22,883 nt of DNA, from positions 1 through 22,883 of the forward strand of contig DASSIM010000096.1 of the NCBI GenBank assembly GCA_035691865.1, given 5' to 3'. The DNA is from Nitrosopolaris sp035691865 (GTDB taxonomy: Archaea > Thermoproteota > Nitrososphaeria > Nitrososphaerales > Nitrososphaeraceae). Numbering within the stretch: position 1 is the first letter of the stretch; each line of letters begins with the position of its first letter. Under the pieces are notes generated by a model. The model was not told the origin of the DNA. It did no database searches and saw only the letters and a list, made by a program, of their open reading frames with translations. This document shows positions 1 to 7,272 of the stretch, one piece after another. The translations under genes and the position numbers were made by a program.

Positions 1-1036
1 GGAGAACATTTGGGTCTTCTAACAAATGTGGAAAGAATTGCGTTCTATATCTCCTATAGATACTACCAATAACACTGGTAGTCAATTTTCTCCCAAATGC
101 TCGGTGACTGAGAGAAGGAAATAATAGAGCATTGGGGTTTCCAGGCTGAGGATGAGAATTTATCCAATCCTTCATGTAGGGAATTGATTCAAATAATGGT
201 ATAGATCTGCTGCCAGTTTTACCATTTATGAGAACTTCGGCGTACTGCTTGTTATTGGGTGTAACTTTAAACACTATCGATCTAATTTTCATACCAAGGA
301 TTTCATGAGGCCTTCCAGACGTATCTCTTGATACTGCATGATAGCATCTGTCACGTTTGTTGGGACAATACGTTAAAAACAAGAGATCGTCTTCGTTTGT
401 CCACAAGTCTGTTGGTTTGTATATTGATTGTTCCCTTCTTTTTAAAGGAGGTATTTGTTTCATAAACTCTGGTGTTTGTCTCGCTGAGGGGATCTTGTAG
501 GGATTGTAGAGCCACCTGAAAAATTTGATAAATCGCTGGCGTTTCACATTGTAACTTCCTATCCATTTATGTAGAGGATCAGATCCTTCGTGTCTTCTAA
601 GGCTATCCAGGTATAGGAGTATATCTTCTCGTTTCATATCTTTGAAAGACATATGATTTAGAAAATTTGAAAGAAGCACTAAAGTTGATATCGTATTGAG
701 CCTGTATGTATCAGAAATGTTTACTTCTGTCTTTTGTGTTAGAATGAAATTTACAATATTCATTGCATTTTCCGGTGATATATAATATAGATCTGTTAAC
801 TGCTTGGTCACATATTCTGGCAGTCCCGCGGCTGCTAGGTCTATTTGTCTATTGATTGTTTCATTATTTGGTTGTTGTCTATGGCCAAGTTGTTGCCGCT
901 CAACTATACTATAGCGTTGGCTCGTTTCTACTCCTCTTGCTCTCGACCTCCGGCGAAGAGGGTTTGATAGTACTGATGGCTCGCTTGTAGGTTCGGTACC
1001 ATTTAATTTCGCCTTAAAATAATAACGCCGCCTCAT
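1..1036 (-). CDS. Tyrosine recombinase / integrase, cut by the left edge
   Basis: The minus strand is open from ATG at 1036 to base 1, giving 345 codons without a stop. The first ~65 residues are basic and low-complexity (RRR clusters). Residues ~70-180 resemble a SAM-like core-binding domain, with a stretch reading YLDSLRRHEG followed by a helix containing FIKFFRWLYNP. The catalytic domain starts near residue 205. DTSGRPHEIL (238-247) fits the Arg-I box of tyrosine recombinases, with R242 as catalytic Arg, and NGKTGSRSIPL (271-281) fits the beta-hairpin with the catalytic Lys (K273). The HxxR box and the nucleophilic Tyr would lie beyond the edge. Family knowledge: such enzymes integrate or excise mobile elements, or resolve chromosome dimers. 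An upstream in-frame stop lies at 1061-1063, so ATG 1036 is the only good start. I infer a mobile-element integrase; which element cannot be seen. Confidence 0.82.
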   Translation of the reverse strand, partial: MRRRYYFKAKLNGTEPTSEPSVLSNPLRRRSRARGVETSQRYSIVERQQLGHRQQPNNETINRQIDLAAAGLPEYVTKQLTDLYYISPENAMNIVNFILTQKTEVNISDTYRLNTISTLVLLSNFLNHMSFKDMKREDILLYLDSLRRHEGSDPLHKWIGSYNVKRQRFIKFFRWLYNPYKIPSARQTPEFMKQIPPLKRREQSIYKPTDLWTNEDDLLFLTYCPNKRDRCYHAVSRDTSGRPHEILGMKIRSIVFKVTPNNKQYAEVLINGKTGSRSIPLFESIPYMKDWINSHPQPGNPNALLFPSLSHRAFGRKLTTSVIGSIYRRYRTQFFPHLLEDPNVL

Positions 1037-1376
1037 GCATAAAATACATTCTATTGGACATTATTCCTTAAGGCAAATACAAAGTCTGACAAGTAAACTA
1101 GAGTTCTAAGGGGAGTCAGGATGGATGAATTTCTCTTGGGCCGTGCTCGTTTTCATCAATTACCCGCTCAACAAGTACCGAGTCCACATAAGCCGGCGCA
1201 AATCCTCCTATCGTACAGCAGGATGCCGCATTATACAGAGGTTCCCTATCTTTAACTGATGTTTGATAGTTAATGTCTCAATACGTTGTTTTGTTCAATT
1301 GATTATTGTATGAACGGCATACACAATTAATCAAGCCTGTGCTTTAACAATCGTTATAAACATATTCGATTACCAT
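1037..1376. other. Intergenic stretch between divergent genes, with a possible gene remnant
   Basis: This holds the promoters of the recombinase (minus) and of the next gene (plus). A TATA-like ctttaaca at 1342-1349 lies about 30 bases before ATG 1377. On the minus strand, about 1116-1271 is open between two stops and reads protein-like (for example NAASCCTIGGFAPAYVDS), but it has no start codon and I do not recognise it. It may be the remnant of a lost gene. No tRNA or attachment site was recognised. Confidence 0.35.
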
Positions 1377-1961
1377 ATGTATTCAATAGAGATGTTAAGC
1401 AGTGACGAAATAAAGGACATCTTATACTCAACGATAGAAAGCATAGGGAAGGAAAGAATTCGATCTGATACGACTTCAGACATAAACTTCTCGAAAAAGT
1501 ATATTGATGCTATAATGGCTGAATGCATCACAAAAATAAACGTTAACCCAAATGCTAACAACAAGGATGAAACTATAGCAGTCTTAAGTGAAGCACTTCT
1601 CCATTTTATGCTTACGGTCAGTACTCTTCCATCTGAAAGAAAAATCCAAATAAAAGATATGCTAACCATTGATGTAGTTATACCGAGCCTACAAAGCTTA
1701 AAAAGAACGCCAGAAAAATCAATTATTATAGAATTTGTAAGGAATAAGATGGATTCCGATAAAATATCACAATTGGAATTCTTACAGCCAAATCATAAAA
1801 ATATTTGGTTGATATCGGGGATACCATTTTCAACTACCAGATATAGAATATACGGTATGCCCATTAATACTGGGATATTCCATGGTTTTTCGAATATCAT
1901 AAAAGATATCAATAATTTTCTAAAGGAAACAGGTGATAAAAGTCTCAGGTTCATCCAATGA
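1377..1961 (+). CDS. Hypothetical protein, 194 aa
   Basis: An intact frame from ATG 1377 to TGA 1961 encodes 194 residues. I do not recognise the family. The protein is soluble, with no signal peptide or membrane segment. The N-terminal ~100 residues look helical and charged (SSDEIKDILYSTIESIGKER, then SEALLHFMLTVSTLPSERK). The C-terminal part contains LISGIPFSTTRYRIYGMPIN and looks more beta-rich. TATA-like boxes at 1342-1349 and 1353-1360 are placed for a short or absent leader. The gene stands alone: a recombinase diverges upstream and a pseudogene follows. An overlapping minus-strand frame at 1370-1669 is a shadow. Codon use is AT-rich, like its neighbours. Expressed function unknown. Confidence 0.7.
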   Translation: MYSIEMLSSDEIKDILYSTIESIGKERIRSDTTSDINFSKKYIDAIMAECITKINVNPNANNKDETIAVLSEALLHFMLTVSTLPSERKIQIKDMLTIDVVIPSLQSLKRTPEKSIIIEFVRNKMDSDKISQLEFLQPNHKNIWLISGIPFSTTRYRIYGMPINTGIFHGFSNIIKDINNFLKETGDKSLRFIQ

Positions 1962-2128
1962 GATAAAACAATTGAGCTAAGTGATGACGCTTTCAGATAA
2001 ATCAATCAATTAATCATTCAATCAATTGCTCTGCAATAGTAATATTTTGTGATACTAACCGCCAATTCTGATGCAGTCGTACGTTCAATTTTCGCACTTT
2101 CACAAAATCTAAGATAAGGTCTGTATCC

Positions 2129-2463
2129 TTGGCGTTTAATGCACTTGTGAAAGTCCTTATATTGATAGACATAGTCTTTTCCCGGCTGGGTTCCTTTCAA
2201 AGGCTTGGCAATAGCAGAAGACGTACCAGGTTTGATCAAATCACATGCACAAGCATTGAGCTATCCTTTCGATACACTAGTTGCTGGCCATCTGGCCAGG
2301 CTTGGTATCAGTCAGGATGGTGTTACACAGATAGAGTGAAGATCTCAAAAGCAGCGCAATTAATGCTACCAATAAATATAACTTTACGAATATTGCTGTA
2401 GAGCCATACATGAAAAAAACATATTCTCAGCACACTATCTCCCTGTGTTGTAAGAGGATCTAG
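2129..2463 (+). pseudogene. Broken metallo-beta-lactamase-fold hydrolase, C-terminal half
   Basis: Three plus-strand frames join into one sensible protein. Frame one ends KVLILIDIVF at about 2188. After a shift in the TTTTCCC run the next frame reads PGWVPFKGLAIAEDVPG and then YPFDTLVAGHLARLG. It meets TGA after VTQIE near 2335, and a third frame continues EDLKSSAINATNKYNFTNIA to TAG 2461-2463. The pieces KVL-(I/M)-x-D-I-V-F-P-G-W and F-D-T-x-V-x-G-H-x-x-R-L-G are what I know from the second half of MBL-fold hydrolases, where the GH histidine is a late metal ligand. The N-terminal half with HxHxDH is not visible upstream. At least two frameshifts make it non-functional. The overlapping minus-strand ORF at 2018-2239 is a shadow. 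Family assignment is from recalled sequence patterns. Confidence 0.68.
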
Positions 2464-2744
2464 CAAGCCCAAGTCTGCTGTGTTTAGCCTCGCCTGATAG
2501 GTTTTTGTCTACCAGTCCTGCTTCTTCAAGCTGTTCTAGAAGTCTAGACTAGACCAAAGCTGACTAAGTTGCATAAGTATTCAAAAAAAATTGAAGTATT
2601 ATTATCATCGTATATATAGTCTTGTCGGTGAAAAGGATCGTTATTCTCTATTTCACAATCCTTCTACTCGCCACATGGACTATGATCTATGTTACCAGTC
2701 ACTTGAGTCGTTAGTAGACGATTTGATGTAGTGAAAAACGTGAA

Positions 2745-3050
2745 TTATGGCAGAGGAATTCCCGTAGCTTTTAATTGACTCATTACATATCTGACGTGCT
2801 CAGGCGATACCCTCTCTATCGTTTTGTCTTTTGTGTATAACATTGCATTTATGAGTCCAGCTATCATGTCTGCATCATAAAAAGCACTTGATTGTGAGAG
2901 CAATTCGGCTACTCTTGATACGTCCGTACTATCAGTTAGCTTTCCACTTGTAATCAATCTTCCAAATTTTTGTACCGATTCATACACTCCGATGTTGTAA
3001 GCTATAAATGCAATTTTCTCGGGCGGTAGAACATCATCAATGAATTCCAA
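2745..3050 (-). CDS. Hypothetical protein, 101 aa
   Basis: An intact minus-strand frame encodes 101 residues that look like one helical domain: PPEKIAFIAYNIGVYESVQK, then LLSQSSAFYDADMIAGLINA, ending with HVRYVMSQLKATGIPLP. No membrane segment or metal motif is seen. The first usable start is TTG at 3050; upstream in the same frame only I, N, T, S and L codons precede a stop at 3069-3071, so no ATG is available. A TATA-like taaattatta (complement of 3081-3090) sits about 26 bases before the predicted transcript start, giving a ~9-base leader to that TTG. I do not recognise the family; it may be a lineage-specific thaumarchaeal protein. The gap 2464-2744 before it holds no gene I can see. Confidence 0.6.
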   Translation of the reverse strand: MEFIDDVLPPEKIAFIAYNIGVYESVQKFGRLITSGKLTDSTDVSRVAELLSQSSAFYDADMIAGLINAMLYTKDKTIERVSPEHVRYVMSQLKATGIPLP

Positions 3051-3338
3051 TATTATATTCGTAGATAATCATTCCGAAGATAATAATTTAGTTGTAGCTA
3101 TACATACAGAAACTGTATATTTAACATCGAGTACTATAGCATTTATTTGAGCTATTCCACTAGGAATGCTCGTTTTTTGGACGTTTTAGCACAGTAATTA
3201 TGATATATTCTTTGCCTAATATATTTGGCCCTTTACATAGCATTGTCCCGAGAAAATCCCCATAAACAGAAGATATCCTTAGACGAAATGCAAAAGATTG
3301 ATTTTTGTTTACTAGGAAAAACATCTGTGATAAAAATG
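3051..3338. other. Divergent intergenic region
   Basis: AT-rich DNA between the minus-strand 101-aa gene and the plus-strand membrane gene. Apart from promoter-like TATA boxes at each end (3081-3090 minus, 3339-3346 plus) I see no gene, RNA or repeat. Confidence 0.4.
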
Positions 3339-3346
3339 TTTATACA
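3339..3346 (+). promoter_or_regulatory. TATA box (BoxA) of the multi-pass membrane protein
   Basis: gtttatac is centred about 24 bases before ATG 3366, the spacing seen for other leaderless genes in this window. It supports 3366 as the original start rather than the downstream TTG at 3508. Confidence 0.5.
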
Positions 3347-3365
3347 TTAAAAAGATTATCTGAAA

Positions 3366-4200
3366 ATGATTTGATCTGTCAACAGAAAATTCAATATACG
3401 AACGGAAAACACTAGGGTATTTCATTTCTGCAATTATTGTTGCAATCATTGTTGCGAATTCTATAATAATTTTCTCAGATTCACACAATAAACCTTCCTC
3501 TACTTTTTTGATTCTAAATATAACAGCAGCTATTGCATCAAGTTTAGGTATAGTCGTAGTATACCGTCATGGACTCTATGGAGTTCATGGTAGATCATAT
3601 TTGTTTCTAACACTAGGTATTATTTCTTGGTTCGCTGCAGACCTGACTCTTGCTTATTACTATTTTGTTTTGGGTATAGAAGAACAAATACTTGTATCTG
3701 TTACAGATGTTTTATGGTTTATCGGATATCTATTCCTTGCAGCACATTTGTTCACAGTGCTTCGATTCATACGCAGTAGGATCAAATTAATGACTATCAT
3801 TCTAACATCGATAGTTTCACTATTGTTCATTTCCTACATTGCGCTTAACCTATTCCCTTCAACACGATTTCTTGCAGAAGGTGATTTTACAGCTTTTGTT
3901 GTTACTATTACCTATCCAATTTTAGACATGATTTTATTTGTTCCCTCAATGATAATACTAATTAGCTTACGAAAGGACGATGTACAATCTATTCCATGGA
4001 TTCTTTCATCCCTCTCTCTATTTGTCAATGCTGTGGCGGATGAACGATATGTAAATGACTTTGTAAATGGCCGTCTACACAATCTATTGTTTTGGGATAT
4101 ATTTTATGTGGCGGATTTCATAATTATGGCAGGTGCTCTATTTTGGTATTATAGATTTCATATTTCACCCGAACGAAGAAGGATGAAAATTACTGGTTAA
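3366..4200 (+). CDS. Multi-pass membrane protein, apparent 1-base frameshift at the start
   Basis: The long frame ends at TAA 4200 and encodes about seven hydrophobic segments, for example SYLFLTLGIISWFAADLTLA, VTDVLWFIGYLFLAAHL, MTIILTSIVSLLFISYIALN and a final IFYVADFIIMAGALFWYY. The only strict start in that frame is TTG 3508, but 44 codons further upstream stay open and encode another perfect membrane helix (GYFISAIIVAIIVANSIIIF). ATG at 3366 precedes ATT TGA; removing one T from the TTT at 3370-3372 joins ATG-ATT-GAT-CTG to the long frame and gives MIDLSTENS. The TATA box is placed for ATG 3366. So either the gene carries a frameshift (or sequence error), or translation starts at TTG 3508 without the first helix. 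Such 7TM modules occur as sensor input regions, but no kinase or output domain follows. Function unknown. Confidence 0.62.
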
Positions 4201-4266
4201 TGTGATCATCTCTAATACTAACTTATATGGATACTTGTACCACGTAAAACCGTGGAAGAGAGCCAA

Positions 4267-4558
4267 TTATGATCGGACCTGACGTGGTTTGACAACTCCT
4301 TCTAATGCTAACTCGATATCACGTCTAATTTCTTCCTTGGTAAGGCCGTATTTTAGCCGAAAAATTGCTTCGGCAAAAGGCTATAAACTCTGACATCTAG
4401 CCAACCGGTCTTCTAGCATTTTGCAATTATCTTTTGCTCCCTTTTCCATTTGTCTTGGCAATTTTATACAAGAGAACCTGGCTACAATGTTTCCGAGGTT
4501 CGTCACCTATCTGCTCAATGGTTTTTAGAATTGACAAAAGTCTAGTAGCAAAAGGGAG
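4267..4558 (-). pseudogene. Broken small helical protein gene
   Basis: On the minus strand, ATG 4449 opens a frame of 22 codons (MEKGAKDN...RLARCQSL), hits TAG at 4381-4383, and then continues in the same frame for 37 residues (PFAEAIFRLKYGLTKEEIRR...) to TAA 4267-4269. Upstream the same frame stays open back to VTNLGNIVARFSCIKLPRQ. Another frame from about 4558 reads LPFATRLLSILKTIEQIGDE, which suggests one earlier frameshift near 4500. All pieces are charged, helical and protein-like, which is why I read them as one decayed gene and not noise. I do not recognise the family. The rest of 4201-4663 holds nothing else I can support. Confidence 0.45.
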
Positions 4559-4663
4559 CTGTTACTTGGCAGAGACACTTTACTAGGTGTAGTACTATTT
4601 AGTACAAGCGAATTTGACGATTTGATGAATAATGACGACTTCAAATGGATGACCAAAAATCAG

Positions 4664-5719
4664 TCAGTCATTGTTATTGAGCGATTTCATATCAATCACG
4701 AACCGATATCGAACGTCGCTGTTTAAGACTCGCTCGTAAGCTTCGTTCACATTCTGGATCAGGATAAGCTCGATGTCGCAGGCGACATTGTGTTTGCTGC
4801 AGAAATCAAGCATCTCCTGGGTTTCTCGAATTCCGCCGATCGCCGAGCCTGCAAGACTGTGACGAGCACTAACTAGTGAGAAGGGAGCAATCTGGATTTC
4901 CTTTTCCGGAAGTCCAACCACTATCATAGTTCCATCAACATCAAGCAGCTTCATGTATTTGTTTGAATCAAGCTCAACCGAGACGGTGTTGATGATAATG
5001 TCAAAATAGCCTCTAAGCTTCTTCAAAGTCTCCCGATTAGACGTGTCATAAAAATTATCTGCTCCCATTTTCTTCGCTTCTTCTTGTTTTTTAAGAGAGT
5101 GACTAAGTACAGTGACTTCTGCACCAAGTGCATGTGCGATTTTTACTCCAATATGGCCAAGACCACCTAGACCGATAATTCCGACTTTCTTTCCAGGACC
5201 AGCTTTCCAATGCCTAAGAGGCGAATACAAAGTGACACCGGCGCAGAGAAGGGGTGCCGCTCGATCCATTGGAATATTCTCAGGAATTTGAAGCACATAA
5301 TTTTCATCGACTACTATTTTGTTCGAATACCCACCTTGGGTAGGTGTTTTTCCGTCTCTTTCAACTGCGTTATATGTCCAAGTCGCTCCTTCGACACAAT
5401 ACTGTTCAAGTCCTTGACGGCAAGGGCGGCATTTCCTGCAAGAATCAACGAAATTGCCGACAGCCGCCCTGTCACCTACTTTGTAACGAGTCACTTTTGT
5501 CCCGACTGCCGCTACAATTCCTGCTATCTCGTGTCCCGGAACCATCGGGTAGGTTGACGCGCCCCACCCATTGTTGACTTGGTGAATGTCCGAATGGCAG
5601 ATACCACAGTACTCGATGTCGATTACTACATCATATTCGCGAGGCTTCCTTCTTTCAAAAGTGTACGGAGTAAGAGGCGCTTTGGCATGCTGAGCTGCAT
5701 AACCACTGACCTGAATCAT
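4664..5719 (-). CDS. Zinc-dependent NAD(P) alcohol dehydrogenase, CAD/YahK type
   Basis: This is a medium-chain alcohol dehydrogenase, interconverting alcohols and aldehydes with NAD(P)H in the cytosol. Residues form a GroES-like domain (~25-150) and a Rossmann domain (~175-315). Catalytic zinc ligands are visible: C38 in CGICHSD, H63 and E64 in GHE, and C159 in LLCAG. The structural zinc site has C94, C97, C100 and C108. The nucleotide loop is GLGGLG (183-188). The strand after it ends TVLSHSLKKQ, with Ser and Lys instead of an acidic residue, which points to NADP. The length of 351 is normal. ATG 5719 is supported by a TATA box at 5740-5747. GC content and codon use look higher than in neighbours, which could mean bacterial origin. 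Convergent with a pseudogene remnant; no operon partner. Substrate unknown. Confidence 0.9.
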   Translation of the reverse strand: MIQVSGYAAQHAKAPLTPYTFERRKPREYDVVIDIEYCGICHSDIHQVNNGWGASTYPMVPGHEIAGIVAAVGTKVTRYKVGDRAAVGNFVDSCRKCRPCRQGLEQYCVEGATWTYNAVERDGKTPTQGGYSNKIVVDENYVLQIPENIPMDRAAPLLCAGVTLYSPLRHWKAGPGKKVGIIGLGGLGHIGVKIAHALGAEVTVLSHSLKKQEEAKKMGADNFYDTSNRETLKKLRGYFDIIINTVSVELDSNKYMKLLDVDGTMIVVGLPEKEIQIAPFSLVSARHSLAGSAIGGIRETQEMLDFCSKHNVACDIELILIQNVNEAYERVLNSDVRYRFVIDMKSLNNND

Positions 5720-5739
5720 GTTCGTCTAATTGCGTGGCC

Positions 5740-5747
5740 CTTTTAAG
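5740..5747 (-). promoter_or_regulatory. TATA box of the alcohol dehydrogenase
   Basis: On the minus strand the site reads cttaaaag, centred 25-26 bases before ATG 5719. This spacing predicts a leaderless transcript. Confidence 0.5.
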
Positions 5748-5947
5748 AACGTAATCTGGCTGTCGTCGCATTCGCGGCCCGCTAGTATGCACAACGACAG
5801 GAATCATTATTGAAATCGCGCCCAACAGTAATTCACGCTGCCTTTCCTTGTCACTCCATCACTCTACAAATGTACTCATCTTGATCGAATATTTCATTAT
5901 GCTGGAATGAGAACTTTATCTGACAAAAATTACGTGGGAGATCATCA

Positions 5948-5955
5948 ACTTTAAC
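5948..5955 (+). promoter_or_regulatory. TATA box of the 70-aa protein gene
   Basis: actttaac is centred 28 bases before ATG 5980, so the transcript should start at or near the start codon. Confidence 0.45.
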
Positions 5956-5979
5956 TACTGTTCCAACATAAATAACGCC

Positions 5980-6192
5980 ATGGCATTAGAGAAGGATCAA
6001 CAAGGTTATATTTCTAATCCATTTCTGGATCCGATAGCCTTCTGGCAAAACTATTTGATAAATTTGATTGAAGCGAATAGAGGATTTTATGAAAATGCAA
6101 GTAAAGCTAACGAGTATTGGCTCAAAGCATTCTGGGATCCCTGGTTAAAGGCAGCGGGCCTAGAACGAAAAGAAACAGCAAAGGTAGAATAA
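5980..6192 (+). CDS. Small Trp-rich helical protein, 70 aa
   Basis: An intact 70-residue frame with its own leaderless-type promoter. The protein is predicted to be one or two amphipathic helices, rich in aromatics: NPFLDPIAFWQNYLINLIEA, then ANEYWLKAFWDPWLKAAG. There is no signal peptide or cysteine. The repeated pattern of W/F spaced along acidic-basic helices, plus the NPF/DP and WDPWLK motifs, is reminiscent of phasin-like or PhaE-type granule-associated proteins linked to polyhydroxyalkanoate storage, which many Nitrososphaeria carry. That link is only a resemblance, not a family match. No PHA synthase gene is nearby. Flanked by the divergent alcohol dehydrogenase and a downstream cupredoxin. 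Confidence 0.7.
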   Translation: MALEKDQQGYISNPFLDPIAFWQNYLINLIEANRGFYENASKANEYWLKAFWDPWLKAAGLERKETAKVE

Positions 6193-6537
6193 TCTATCAC
6201 CTATCACGCTTATGTTAAGGTCCAGTACGCCTTTTTCTCCAGAAAACACGATATATTATATAATTTTTTCTATATCAGGTTCTGTCAATTTCCTTATGGT
6301 TGGAACTCAAGCAAACATAACTGTAGAACATATTGTCACGGTTATGAAGACGCATTCACGGGTTCAATCTCTTTCATTGTTGTATCGTCTAAAAAATGCC
6401 AACAGAATCCCCAAATATGGCCTAAGGGTTGGAATCCCACTCCCCTCGCTTCATTTGTATTGGTTGTATCGAATGAGTCCTAACGACGATCGTCGAAAAA
6501 CAAATATTTTTAAAAGCGAGAAGACACCCCAGGCAGT
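6193..6537. other. Intergenic stretch before the cupredoxin
   Basis: A plus-strand frame spans 6212-6628 but overlaps the cupredoxin start and has poor, mixed composition; I treat it as a shadow. A TATA-rich patch (6251-6262) and the cupredoxin BoxA (6509-6516) are the only signals seen. No RNA gene was recognised. Confidence 0.35.
6509..6516 (+). promoter_or_regulatory. TATA box of the cupredoxin gene
   Basis: tttaaaag (inside atttttaaaag) is centred 26 bases before ATG 6538, which decides that start over the frame that begins upstream. Confidence 0.55.
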
Positions 6538-7107
6538 ATGGGGTTGGGAACGGTTGGTTGGTCGATTGTGGTCATGGCGATTTCGCTTCTTACGGTTATC
6601 GTTTTATGGGTGTGGATTGGACACATAGGACCAACCTATTCTTCAGACACTTTAACTCTGCAGCAGAAAACTTTAAGGCAGCATTTTGGCCTACGACCTC
6701 AGCCTGTCATTACCGATCCTAAGCTACTCCTTACTCCCCCTTCGCTTAGAGACGTCAAGATCAGCATTGTGAATATGACTAAGTCTTCTGCCGGAACCAA
6801 CTCGACTGCTAATAATGCTACAATCGTACCAGGAGCCTCTACCTTGGCAGACAAAGCATTTTCACCAAACCCCATCAATGTCAAAGTCGGAAGTAGTGTA
6901 ATATGGACAAACAAAGACAATGTCGCCCATACTGTTACATCAGGTACAGGGTCTAGTGATCCAAATAAGGGAAAAGAATTTGATTCTGGCTTATCAACAC
7001 TATTGACACCAGGAAAAACGTTCTCTCATACATTCAAGACTGCAGGAGAGATTCCGTACTTCTGTCAAATACATCCTACAATGGTAGGAAAGGTTACCGT
7101 GTCCTAG
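6538..7107 (+). CDS. Membrane-anchored cupredoxin (plastocyanin-like)
   Basis: This is a type I blue-copper electron carrier facing outside the cytoplasmic membrane. Residues 8-30 form one membrane anchor (WSIVVMAISLLTVIVLWVWI). A linker rich in Ser, Thr and Asn (~60-100) follows, then a cupredoxin domain (~100-189). Copper ligands are visible: H131 in NVAHTVTSG, C176 and H179 in YFCQIHP, and M182 in TMVGK. FSPNPINVKVG and FKTAGEIPYFCQIHP are classic plastocyanin/halocyanin strands. Thaumarchaeal ammonia oxidisers use many such proteins in place of cytochrome c for electron transfer; the partner of this one cannot be read from the neighbours. The C terminus is complete. It is convergent with the XPB-like helicase, 165 bases apart. 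Confidence 0.9.
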   Translation: MGLGTVGWSIVVMAISLLTVIVLWVWIGHIGPTYSSDTLTLQQKTLRQHFGLRPQPVITDPKLLLTPPSLRDVKISIVNMTKSSAGTNSTANNATIVPGASTLADKAFSPNPINVKVGSSVIWTNKDNVAHTVTSGTGSSDPNKGKEFDSGLSTLLTPGKTFSHTFKTAGEIPYFCQIHPTMVGKVTVS

Positions 7108-7272
7108 AATGGCATGACTAGACGTCCTGCAACAGAGAAGAATAAAACAATAATCCCTTGTAAAATATCGGATTTTACGGCTGAGGTAGCTAAAATTAAA
7201 GCATTGTTGAAACATAACTTATTGAAGTAATTGCGACGGTGGCACAAACACAATAGAACTATATTATACTAC

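Noticed and set aside
2531..2555. Adjacent palindromes ttctagaa and agtctagact
   Set aside because: Short, AT-rich, no promoter or T-tract next to them; not enough to call an operator or terminator.
4434..4560. 10-base inverted repeat (gctccctttt ... aaaagggagc) about 100 bases apart
   Set aside because: Both arms lie inside the decayed minus-strand reading frames and no element is bounded by them; probably chance.
6410..6450. tRNA-like T-arm (gggttggaatccc)
   Set aside because: The loop does not fit TTCRANY, and no anticodon or acceptor stem can be built around it.
6212..6628. 138-codon plus-strand frame overlapping the cupredoxin
   Set aside because: The cupredoxin TATA box (6509-6516) is spaced exactly for ATG 6538, and the long frame has no domain and runs out of frame through the cupredoxin anchor. 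Its end (SEKTPQAVWG) looks protein-like, so a lost N-terminal extension is possible but not needed.
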